64,000 nt of DNA, from NCBI GenBank assembly GCA_011009095.1, contig VTPC01004843.1:1-64000 (forward strand), read 5' to 3'. Within the stretch, counting starts at the first letter, position 1. Each line of letters starts with the position of its first letter. The notes beneath the pieces were generated by a model, which saw nothing but the letters and a program-made list of their open reading frames with translations, had not been told where the DNA came from and did no database searches. The DNA is from Ignelater luminosus. Taxonomy: Eukaryota > Arthropoda > Insecta > Coleoptera > Elateridae. Both the position numbers and the translations under genes were made by a program. Positions 1-9,894 of the stretch are shown piece by piece.

Positions 1-1559
1 ATAAATTGCTGGTAAGGAATGGACTTTTGGATTCATGAAGCGCCATCCTAGCCTTAGTTTGCAAAACCCTGAGGCTTGTTCCTTATCGAGAGCTACAGCT
101 TTCAGTAAACACAACGTTAACACCTTCTTTGATACTCTCAACACGGCAATGATAAGGAATCCTTCTTTTGGAGATGGATTAAGAGTCTTTAACTTAGACG
201 AGATAGGACTTATAACTGTTCAGTTTCCCAGGAGAGTAATTGCGCAGAAGGGCTGCAAGCAAGTCAGCTCAGTCACAAGTGCTGAGAGAATCCAGCTTGT
301 CACAGTCTGCAATATATTCTGTTCACGGGGCCATGCTCTTCTCCCTTCTATGGTATTTCCTCGAGTCCGCTTTAAAGAGCGCATGCTTCAAGGAGCACCA
401 AGAGGCACCATCGCCTTAGACAATCCAAGTGGCTGAATGAACTCCAGTCTCTTTGTTTCAGTTATGGAACATTTTATTAGCGAGACTTGTTCTACGAAGA
501 AAAACCCAACGCTCCTAATCATGGACAACCATGAGAGCCGCATCTCTTTGGATGTCATCAACTTGGCACGAGAAAATGGGGTGACTATCATCACAATGCC
601 CCCACATTGTAGCCACCTCCTACAGCCCTCTCCAGGCACATTACAATACTTCAGTAGATCAGTGGATGAAAGACGACCCAGGAACCCCAATGTCCACTTA
701 TGACATTTCAGGGTGCTTCGATGTAGCATTTGAGAGAGCCATGACTCCAACTAATATCTTGGCAAGCTTCAGCAGGACAGGAATTGTGCCTTTTGACCAT
801 TATGTCTTCACTGATCCTGACTTTTTACCTACCTCTGTGACTGATCGGCCAATGCCTACCATCCTAAACACTACTGTTGGAGTAAACCTGATGTCTGCCA
901 CAGCAGAGGGTTCCAGCACAAATAAGGAATCAAAGAAGCTTGATGAAAACACTTATTTCATTAGTCCTAAGGAATTTATTGGATACCCAAAGGCAAAGCC
1001 CCGGAAAGAGAACCCAAATAAAAGGAGAAGAGTAGTTTCATGCATTCTTACGGATACGCCACAGAAAGAGGATCTCGAGCGAAAAGAGGAAGAAAATAAT
1101 TCTAAAAAAATCAAAAAGCCAAAGTTAGACCTACACCTACCTTCTTCGTCTGCAGAGGAATCAGAACCGGAAATGTCTGATCATGAAAGTTCAGGTGGTG
1201 AGTTTTGTCCTTCACCTTCACCACCAGCTATGGATTTGGTATTAAATAGAGATCTCAAGATAAACGACTTTGTCCTTGTAAAATTTGCGGTCAAATGGTC
1301 GGATGCAGACCTGTTCTATGTAGGAAGAGTATTAACAATAAGTGAAAATCAAAAAGAGTTTTGTGTTTCGTTTCTGAGACGCAGTAATAAAATTTCAAAC
1401 AGCTTCATCTATCCAACAGTGCAAGGCGAGTCAATCGTAATGAAGGCTGACATTTCAATGACTTTACCTGAACCTGTTGCAACTGCCAGAACCAAACGTC
1501 AAGGTCGATTTATTACCTTAGAAATCAATTTTGATGAAAATGTCTTGCAGTCTAGGTAA
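1..1559 (+). mobile_element. pogo-like DNA transposon, broken, cut by window start
   Basis: This is a pogo/Tigger-superfamily (jerky-type) DDE transposase that cuts and pastes its own element. The 5' DNA-binding part lies outside the window. The first readable codons after the HTH region start at 35. The first catalytic Asp is in NLDEIG (D near 197) and the second is in LLIMDNHES (D near 524), followed by PPHCSHLLQP. A TGA at 434-436 sits where the family has Trp before MN, and a small deletion near 610-660 shifts the frame. The C-terminal part (666-1559) runs through SFSRTGIVPFDHYVF to a basic and acidic linker, then a terminal module starting NDFVLVKF. The same terminal module recurs at 35530 and 43200, which places these copies in one subfamily. 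The protein is inactive as it stands. Family assignment is firm; the subfamily name is not. Confidence 0.85.
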
Positions 1560-1644
1560 GCCAAAAATAAACTTTTCTTGAACATTTCTTAAACGCTTTT
1601 TTTTAAACCCTTCAAGACACTGCATTAACTCATTATAAAATACT

Positions 1645-1701
1645 GTCTCACAGTGGACCTAGGTGTGTCTCATAGTGGACCATGGTGTTCCACTCTGAGA
1701 C
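1645..1701. repeat. three short subterminal repeats of the pogo element
   Basis: A 15-mer GTCTCACAGTGGACC (1645-1659) is followed by a direct near-copy (1667-1681, one mismatch) and an inverted near-copy (1687-1701). They lie just 3' of the pogo coding region. Clustered direct and inverted repeats near an element end are typical transposase-binding arrays, but binding is inferred. The rest of 1560-1861 is AT-rich with nothing else recognised. Confidence 0.6.
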
Positions 1702-1861
1702 ACTTTACCTAATTCAATAAATTACTTTTGAGCTTACTTATTTTTTAAGGTTATAGCATAAGAATGTTCAGAGGTGAGCAGTGATGATGATAGAATATGT
1801 AGAGGCTCCAAAGTTGCAACATTAAAATATGAATTGATAAAAAAAAATTAAAAATTTGTGT

Positions 1862-2701
1862 CTGACATTGGACCTCTACTGTTTACTGATGAGTTGCGGT
1901 TCTGTCTGCATTAACCAGATGGAAGAGAACGTGTATGAAGACGAAAAGGGGAACGATTTTCAAAGTGCACGTTCAGCACGCAGCTTAGCCATGGAGGAGG
2001 TTCAGTGATGGTGTGGGCAGGAATATCAATGGAAGACTGCACCGAATTGGTCTCTATTGATGGAGAGTCGCTAACCGCACAACGGTATATTGAAGAGATT
2101 TTGGCAAATCACGTAGTTCCATTTGCTCCATTTATAGGCAATGACTTTGTCCTGATGCAGGATAACGCAAGACCGCATGCAGCAAGGTGCGTCACTGCAT
2201 ACCTTATGGAAGTCGGCCTAGAAAAACTAAACTGGCCAGCGTGTTACCCAGATGGAAACCCTATAGAACATGTTTGGGACATGCTAGGGAGGCGCGTTAG
2301 AAGTCGTGCAATTGCACCAATCACAAAAAATAAGCTTCGTGTGGCACTTCAGAAAGAATGGCAGAATATTCCGCAAAATGATATTCGCGATATCATTAGG
2401 GGTATGCACTGCCAGATGCAGGCAGTAATTACGGCCAAAGGAGGCAATACGACATATTGACGTATTTTGAAGTGAAAATTTCGTTCCCAATATCTGTTAA
2501 GTTTATTTTCCGAAAACAAATTTTCTTAATTCGACACGTCCATTATCTGTAAATTTAATTATTGTTCATTAAGAATTAACTGATAAGTACCACATACTGT
2601 CTTGTTTTATACCGTGATAGTGTCTTTTGTCGTGAAATATCAAAAATTTGATTCAAATTACAACAATGATGAAAACATCATTTATTTTGCACCTGAGTGT
2701 A
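1862..2701 (+). mobile_element. Tc1-like element, 5'-truncated, with 3' TIR
   Basis: This is the 3' half of a Tc1-family transposon. The coding part from 2005 to 2460 carries MVWAGIS, then LMQDNARPH (D53 of that stretch) and NPIEHVWD (E88). The 34 residues between them fit the DD34E signature of Tc1. Homology begins abruptly near 1862 inside the first catalytic region (a form of LFTDES), and the first part there is degraded with stops near 1990-2005, so the 5' end and 5' TIR are absent. The 3' TIR is the segment ending TTGCACCTGAGTGTA at about 2671-2701, a typical Tc1 terminus with TA. It is non-functional. Confidence 0.85.
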
Positions 2702-2731
2702 TAAAATAAGAGGATGATTTATTATTATTAG

Positions 2732-2860
2732 TGTTGGAAATACTCAAAATGTTCTTGTTTTATTTAAGATGGCTAAACTCTTTTTAGTAACTTTTCAATT
2801 TGTATTTCTTTACGATTGCATTAGTAACTGTAATTAACATGACAATTGTTATAACATGCA
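2732..2860 (+). repeat. 5' LTR of the copia fossil (aligned part)
   Basis: It begins TGTTGGAAATACTCAAAAT and matches the 3' LTR from 8834 for about 120 bases. Beyond about 2860 the two diverge, so the 3' boundary of this LTR cannot be fixed from sequence alone. Confidence 0.75.
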
Positions 2861-2987
2861 ATCAGTAAAATTTAAGTTCCCAGGAGGTTATGAAAGAAAA
2901 AAATTATGTCTTAGCTTATTCCCAAAACTTATCTGTCAAATTGACAGTTTGCATTAGAAACAAGGCAAAATTATCAGTTTATAGGTT

Positions 2988-3381
2988 ATGTGTTGGCATG
3001 CGTTAATTCTAGTGAGTAGCATGAATGATGTAAATGTCAATCTAACTGCCACGTGCGAAACTGCTAAAGTCACATGTGATAAGCTGATCTCGGTGTGTGA
3101 ACAAAGCTCGGGTCAGAGAGTTGACAGGCTGATGGAGCAGTTTTTCAACTGTGTAAAAGATCCATCGGAAGAAGACATTACGGCTCACGTAGCTCGTCTT
3201 CAAAGGAATTTTAGTGAATTAAACGACGAATTAAAGAAACTAGTGACAACGGAACTTCCTGAACTGCTGTTGATGAGCCGAACAATATCTAAGCTGCCAA
3301 GCGAGTACTTGGAATTTACAAGGGTATGGGAGTTTGTAAGCTTGGGAGAAAGAACTATAAATAAATTAACCGAAAGACTTA
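2988..3381 (+). pseudogene. copia gag, N-terminal part (fossil)
   Basis: The protein has the look of a Ty1/copia Gag (UBN2-type): a helical region with LLMSRTISKLPSEYLE. It stops being gag where the pogo element at 3382 is inserted; gag-like sequence resumes after 5629 with a CCHC zinc knuckle (CFKCHEVGYFAKSC, near 5758-5800). A start further in, at the Met of MNDVNVNL (3021), is more likely than the first in-frame codon. Gag would form the virus-like particle. It is a fossil. Confidence 0.75.
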
Positions 3382-5628
3382 TGGGAGAGTGATCTAAAAT
3401 GGCACAGCTGTTAAAATGACATACCTTCGAAAGTTTGTAGACCGGTGGCAATATCTGTCCCATATTAGTAAAATTAGGAGTAACAGTCTTCTGGAATGTT
3501 TCGAACAGTTTATGGCAATTTGTAATTAGTTACAGATGCCAGAAATATTTGTACGTCTAATCAATTTAGGCGAATTTAAACTAAACGGTAATCATTTGCA
3601 AATCTTCGACTATCGTACGGTTGAAGCAGCGAAGTGTTTAGTTTTCGTGCTGGTACTGCAAATTTTTAAGTGAAAAATCAGAAGGGTCCACATAGGTCAT
3701 TCGCTGTTTAAAATGACGCCTGACTGTTGGTTTATAAATCGACATAGTACGATGTCATGTTATTAGTCATATGTTTTTCTTTCCCTGATCGTGGACTAAA
3801 TGAAATTTTAAGGAGTACGACATTATTTTTCGTATAGGTCAGCAATGATTAGAAAATATTAAAAAAAAACGACAAGACAAACATGGAATGAGGCAGATAC
3901 TCTAATCGAATCCGAATCAATTGATCCCCAAAGGATTTATAAGATGGATGAAAGCGGACTATCTACCGTACAGAAACCACCCAAAGTACTAGCAACTACC
4001 GTTAAGAAACAGATGGGATCGCTGACCAGCACTGAAAGAGGACAACACGTGACAACTGTTTGCTGCATAAATTCAGTAGATAATTTTGTTCCTGCATGTC
4101 TGCTGTTTGCAAGAAAAAATCAGAAAGACGAACTTTTGCATAAGGCATCTCCTGGTACCCTGGGACTTTACCAAGAATCTGGGTGAATGGCCACTGAACT
4201 CTTTGTAAGCTAGTTACACCACTTCTGCCATTACGTCAAGCCGTCACTTGACAATAAAGTACTTTTGCTTCTTGATGGATATGTCACACACAAGTCATTG
4301 CAAGTTGTGACATTTGCTAGAGAAAATGGAATAAAACTCATGTGTTTGTCAGCACATTGTACGCATCATATGCAGCTCCTCGACATAACATTTTTTGGCT
4401 CCTTAAAAACTTATTATAACCAAGAATGTGCCACTTGGATAGAAAATCATCCTGGCAGGGTTATCACATCATACCAAGTAAGTGAGCTTTTCGTCAGGAG
4501 GTATGGAAAAGCCTCTACCGTTCGAAATGCTATTAGTGGTTTTGCTAATACCGGCATACATTTATTTAATTTTTCCAGAACACTTGTTTATGCCTGCAGA
4601 TACTACTGACAGAGATGAGAGACATTTGGAACAAGGTAAAAAAGTCATTAATTTGCAAGGAAAAGTTAATCATAATGAGAAAACTGAAAAGCAGTTAGCA
4701 GAAGATGTTAACAAAGAAAGCTCGTGTTTGGATGAGACAGTATTCGATGAAGATGACAATTTAAGCGACTACAGTATCAATACAAATCTTCGTAGTATAA
4801 AAACACTGGAAGTAACAAATAAGACAGAAGAGAAAGATGCAATCCAAGAAAAAGTTACTTTTCAAGAAATCTCACCATTACCAAAAGCTTCAATTCAATC
4901 AAACAAAAAGAAAAAATAAGACCAGCAAGTATTCAGTGCTAACTTGTTCGCCGAATCTCTGTGAATTAAAAGAAAAACAAAACGGTGACAAAAAATAGAA
5001 GAAGGAAAAAAGTAAAAGAATATAGATGTTGGGGAAGTCAAGCGCAATGTCTTCTCTCCTAGAGCTAGTACTAGTAGACAAACTCAGTCTTCCAAAACCT
5101 ACTATGAAAGCGAAGAAGAAGAACCAAACCCGTATAAAGATGAAGAAGATGATAAGGTTGCTTGCTTATATTGCAATGATTTGTATAACAACTCCAGATC
5201 CGGGGAAAAGTGGATTCGATGCATGGTTTGAAACAAATGGGCCCATCTTCTGTGTGCTGGTTTATCTCCTAAAGATAAGACATTTGTCTGTGAATTATAT
5301 TCATAGCCATTTTAGGTTTAGTTTCTATATGTTATATAAGCTAGTTCCATTGCAAGCCGTAAATAGTATTCTTAGTTGTGATATTTAGTTAGTAAAATGA
5401 CATAGCCTATGTCATTCTATCCTTCCCCTATAGATAAAACGACATAGGAAGACATTTTTTTAAAAGGCATCTATTTTCTTTTACAATAAATATTTTTTTA
5501 CTTTTAAATCATGCTTTGTTTGGTACTTACGACACACAATATCATATTAAAATTAAAAGACCAAGCAATGAATCTTAAAAGAAACATGAGTTTTTGAAGA
5601 AAGTATGTCATTTTAGACCACTCTCCCC
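3382..5628 (+). mobile_element. pogo-like transposon inserted in copia gag
   Basis: The ends are matched TIRs. The left (3382) reads TGGGAGAGTGATCTAAAATG and the reverse complement of the right (ending 5628) reads GGGGAGAGTGGTCTAAAATG; both are flanked by TA (3380-3381, 5629-5630), the pogo/mariner target duplication. A start-like MIRKY appears at 3844 but an internal deletion joins it almost directly to the first catalytic region (MDESGLS, 3944). The second DDE block is LLLDGYVTHKS (4265). A C-terminal Cys-rich finger (ACLYCNDLY ... WAHLLCAG) is readable near 5160-5300. Several stops and frame changes make it inactive, and the HTH domain is mostly lost. Confidence 0.88.
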
Positions 5629-5705
5629 TAGGTTAATTGAGATGAGGCTTCCGGAAAAAAGTTCCGAGTCCGCAGGTTTGTTGGCGAAAACAAACAAAAA
5701 CGGAT

Positions 5706-7310
5706 ATGGCGGAGTTACGGCAAAATCAGCGGATAAAGAAGCGAAACAAGAAAAAGTGTTTCAAGTGTCACGAGGTGGGCTACTTCGCTAAAAGCTGTCC
5801 AAGGAAATCATTAAGGGGTGCATCGATCAATAAAGGGAACGCGAAAACAGCGAAACCTACCGGCGACGCGTTTGTCAGCGTACACAACGATGATGCTGTA
5901 AACGAAAAACGACTTGCCGATTCTGGCGCCACTACACACATGATAAGAAACAGATTATTTTCTGACGTATCAACCGTTTTCGGTTCCTAAACCAATACAG
6001 TTAGGAGACTCAAATTTAATTTATGCATATGGAGAAGGAACGGTTAATGTGGAAATGAAAGTCGATGGTGTATGGAAGAAAAATCACCTGGAAAGTGTTT
6101 GGTACGTGCCCGAAATAGGGAGAAACTTGTTTTCAATTGGACAAACGGAAAAGGGTGTGTATTTGTGAAAGACGGTTCGGTTCATTTATGCTGAAAAAAG
6201 ACAGCGAAAGGGATGTGAGAACTAAATATGCGAGTAAATTGCCGCAGCATTGCTTATTGCAGCGAAAGGTCACACTTTGCAACTGTGGCATGAAAGATTG
6301 CGTCACCAAAATGAACGCCACGTCAAGTGTTTTTTTACAACAATGTGATACCACAGTTGAAGCAAGAATTTTGCGCTCTGGGAAAGCAATATCGTAAAAG
6401 TTTCGGTGTGCGAGAAATACGAGCAAGCAGACCTGGTGAACTCGTTCTCGCGGATGCCTGCAGTTCCATGCAAGAGAACTCAATAGGAGGTACTAGATAC
6501 TTGGTGTGTTTTAAAGACGACACAAAATTCCCTCGGGTGTTCTTTATTCGAAAAAAATGTGAAGTAGCGGAGTATTTAAAAACGTCTATTGGCGAAGTCG
6601 GTACAGCGAGTCACAAAATAAAAGAATTCTTGTGCGATGGCGGGAAAAACTTTGATAATTCAGTTGTAAACACAATGCTTAGTTCTACAAGAATTAATTT
6701 TAGAATAACAATGCCCTACACGCCGGGACAAAACGGATTAGCTGAACGAGAAAATCGTACGTTGGTAGAAAGTACATGAACCCTGATCCACTCAGAAAAT
6801 CTTCCAATAAAACTGTGGGTTGAAGCGGTGAATACGGCTGCTTATATCCTGAGTCGCACAGGGCCTACGGTGGTGGAAAATATAACCCCGTTTGAACTTT
6901 GGGTTGGTAAACAACCTGCAAGTCCGGAGTATTACAAAATATTTGGGATGGAATGTTTTGTGCACATACCGAAGCAGCACCACAAAAACGGGATAAGAAA
7001 AACTGGATATTTTGTAGGCTACTGTGATGAAAAAGATGGGTATCGTGTGTGGATCAAAGATCAAAACAATGTAGTATTAAGTCATGGTATAATCTTTAAA
7101 AATGAGGTTATAATAACCAATAAAATACTATCCTTATTAATTCCTGATGAAGTCGCTGCAGAAGAATCATCGAGTCAAGTCCTAGAAGAGGTTTCAGCTC
7201 TGGAGGAAGAGACAAAGTCAGAGATGAAGGCATCAATTCAGAAAATGTTTCCAACAAAAAAGAAGAAGGATCATCTACACGGAGGCAAATCAAGAAACCT
7301 GCCTATTTAA
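5706..7310 (+). pseudogene. copia zinc knuckle, protease and integrase region (fossil)
   Basis: In order: the CCHC knuckle of Gag (~5760-5800), the aspartic protease motif ADSGATTHMI (~5913), the pre-integrase segment (~6060-6400), the integrase core with FLCDGGKNF and the downstream PYTPGQNGLAERENR (~6640-6760), and the post-core segment up to an acidic linker near 7200. These are the normal Ty1/copia parts in normal order. Integrase precedes RT, which separates copia from gypsy. The region is broken. Confidence 0.82.
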
Positions 7311-7319
7311 ATGATTATG

Positions 7320-8620
7320 TGTTTCTAACTGAATATTTAACCGATGATTCTTATGTTGCAGAAATGACTTCAAATAATTTGGACAAATGGCAGCATGCGA
7401 TGCTTGAAGAACTAGATTCCCCAATGGAAAATAATATTTGGAATCTTGTCGATTTACCATAAAATAAAAAGGTAATAGAAAACCATTAAGTTCTGCGAAT
7501 TAAAACACAACCAGATGGATCCATAGAATGTTTTAAAGCAAGGTTGGTTGCGAAGGGATATTCTCAAAAAGTTGGTATTGAAGAAACGTTCAGTCCTGTA
7601 GCAAGATTCGATACAGTACGAAGAATGTTGCAGCATCAGAAAAATTGAAACTAAAAACTACAATTCGATATACAGGGTGTTTGGTTCACCGCCGTATATC
7701 CAAAAATGGGTGGTAGAAGACATGATTTGGAACTTATCTAACCTAATATACTATTAGTACACCCTGTATAAACAGCCTTTCTGTATGGGTCGCTGAAGGA
7801 GGAGGTCTTCATGAAACAACCTGATGGATTTTGTGGATGGGACAGGACGCGTATGCAAACTTAATAGAAGTATTTATGGACTCAAGCAAGCCACCGCGCT
7901 GCTGGAACCAGCGCTTTGTTCAGTTCATGATAAACAAACAGTGTTTTAAACAAAGCAGTGCAGATCCGTGTATATTTGTGAAAATAACTAACAAATATAA
8001 AATGTTAGTGGTGGTTTATGTTGACGATAGTCTAGTAGCAAGCAAATATAATAGTAAAATGAAAAATTTTGTGTGTGAACTAAAGCACGAATTCAAAATA
8101 ACCATGGGTTCGTTAAACTGTTTCTGCACATGCAGTAGCAACGCTCTGCGATAGCTTTGTGGATAATTCAGATACCAATATTGAAATGAATGAAAAAATT
8201 CCATTTCGTCAAGCTGTAGACTGTTTAATGTATATATCTGTTGCAACCAAACCTGACATTACATATGCAGTTAGCTTCGTTTCGGAGTCATTAACAAATC
8301 CTAAATCTTCAAACTGGAAGGCTGTTAAACGTATCTTTAGGTATCTTAAAGGGACATCAGATCTCGGCTTGTTATACCAAGGAAATCGCAAAGTAGGTGA
8401 ATTAGAAGCTTTTAGCGAGGCAGATTATGGTGGCGATGTAAATACGAGGCGTTCAAGGACTAGAATGGTATGTAAATACTCAGGCGCAGCTACAACCTGG
8501 ATGAGTCAAAAACAGAAGTGTGTTGTACTGTCGACAACTGAATCTGAGTATATTGCTGCTTGTGAAGGTGTTAAAGAAGTTATCTGGGTGAAGCAACTTC
8601 TCTCCGAAATAACACAATGA
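7320..8620 (+). pseudogene. copia reverse transcriptase and RNase H region (fossil)
   Basis: RT motifs include the [13 protein letters not shown]-type block (~7530) and the active-site VYVDDSLVAS (~8015-8045). RNase H is readable from 8159, with SEADYGGDVNTRRS and STTESEYIAACEG. A 98-bp mini-element (7671-7768) sits inside the RT region. It is broken in several places. Confidence 0.82.
7671..7768. mobile_element. 98-bp mini-element with TACAGGGTGT ends
   Basis: It starts TACAGGGTGT and ends ACACCCTGTA, a perfect 10-bp inverted repeat, and is bounded by TA dinucleotides. It interrupts recognisable copia RT sequence, so it is a later insertion. It has no coding capacity. The size and TA flanks fit an internally deleted Tc1/mariner-type MITE. 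A related single end (CACCCTGTA) is seen near 32754. Confidence 0.7.
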
Positions 8621-8833
8621 AAAACCACTCCATCTCTCTATACAAAGCACATTGAGATAAAATACCATTATATACGAGAAAAATATAATGAAGGGGAGAT
8701 CAAGGTAGAACATATCGATGGAACGAACCAGATTGCTGATATTTTTACTAAACCTCTGCCTCGAATGAGATTTGAAAAAGCTTCAGGGAATGTTAGGAAT
8801 AGTTTCGTATAAATAAAATATTTTGGGAGGAAG

Positions 8834-9050
8834 TGTTGAGAATACTCAAAATATTCTTGTTTTATTTAAGTTGGCTCAACTTTTTTCAGTAACTTCTCAA
8901 TTTGTATTTCTTTAATGTTGCATTAATAATTGTAATTAACTTGATAGTTGTTATATTTTGTTGATAAGACCAGGTTGTATAACCTATGTTTTTCTGTGCC
9001 TATTAACGTTTTCGTTATACTTGAACAAATAAATGTTTATTATATAACTT
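8834..9050 (+). repeat. 3' LTR of the copia fossil
   Basis: It begins TGTTGAGAATACTCAAAAT directly after the purine-rich run GGGAGGAAG and contains an AATAAA near 9027. The 3' edge is approximate because the 5' LTR does not match past about 130 bases. Confidence 0.75.
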
Positions 9051-9599
9051 TGTTAAAGTTATTCTTATCAATTAGCTCTATGACAAAAAAAATGTTAAGG
9101 TAGATGTCACAAACGTTGACATAGTCCCAAAACCTGATACATTTAACTTCCACCTGAAATCTTAGGAAGCCTTCTGTTGTATATAGTATACATATGTTAT
9201 TAGAAATTGAGATAATCTGAAGGTTATGTAGCAAGTGTCAAGTATTGCATCAGACTTTGTATTCGGTGAATATTATTAATGGTCTCTCCTTACCCTTTTG
9301 TTTGTGAAAATGCAATTTAATTTTTGATAACTTGAAGTTTTTTTTGGTGAAATTATCGTGTTTTATTTTATGAAATACCGCAACATTTTTCGGCGACCGT
9401 GACAGGGCTGTTAGATATTTTGTGGGTAAAATCCCTTTGTTGGGCAACCCTGAGTATAAAAAAATTATAACCTACCAACGCAAGGTTTTCATACTGTAAC
9501 TTTCCTGAAAAATAAAAAAGTTCAAGTTTGTGGGCAGAAATTCTTTTTCTTAAGTAAAAAGTACCCAATCTATTAAAATTATTATTAAAATAACAGTTT
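9051..9599. other. gene-free AT-rich stretch
   Basis: No coding region, RNA gene or terminal repeat was recognised here. The short open frames on the minus strand have no recognisable motif and biased AT-rich composition. Confidence 0.5.
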
Positions 9600-9604
9600 T
9601 AGAC

Positions 9605-9840
9605 GGAAGCCGTGATGTTCGCCGTTTATGTGATTAACAGAAGTTTTACTGTTAATGATAAACTACCTGCACAACTATGGTACAATAAACTAGTGGATCT
9701 AAATAATATAAAAATAAGGGAGCTGAGGATTCTTAACCTTCCGAACTTCAAAATATCAATGAAACACAGAAGGGATTTTCTCCTGAATGTGATTCATCAA
9801 TCTGTATTACTGTACAAAAATTCAAACATGTACAATTAGC
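9605..9840 (+). pseudogene. small Ty1/copia integrase fragment (fossil)
   Basis: The peptide AVYVINRSFTVNDKLPAQLW followed by a YNKLVDL-type segment resembles the post-core part of copia integrase (the AAYILNR...P.ELW region). It is a different, shorter relic than the element at 2732. No ends are visible. Confidence 0.55.
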
Positions 9841-9894
9841 GAGAATATGGGGATGTCTTCATCTTAAATAATAATTTAAAAAATAACATAATAT

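Larger units (their letters stand above)
2732..9050 (+). mobile_element. Ty1/copia LTR retrotransposon fossil
   Basis: This is a whole-length but broken copia element in plus orientation. Order of parts: 5' LTR (2732-~2860), leader, gag (2988 to ~5870, split by an inserted pogo element), protease with LADSGATTH (~5910), integrase (~6400-7300), reverse transcriptase (~7330-8150), RNase H (8159-8620), a polypurine tract (about 8822-8833) and the 3' LTR (8834-~9050). The LTR parts that can be aligned are about 87% identical by eye, so the insertion is old. It carries several breaks plus two later insertions (3382-5628 and 7671-7768). Confidence 0.88.

Noticed and set aside
9051-9599. Short minus-strand frames as host genes
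   Set aside because: AT-driven open frames with no domain, no start context and no support from neighbours.
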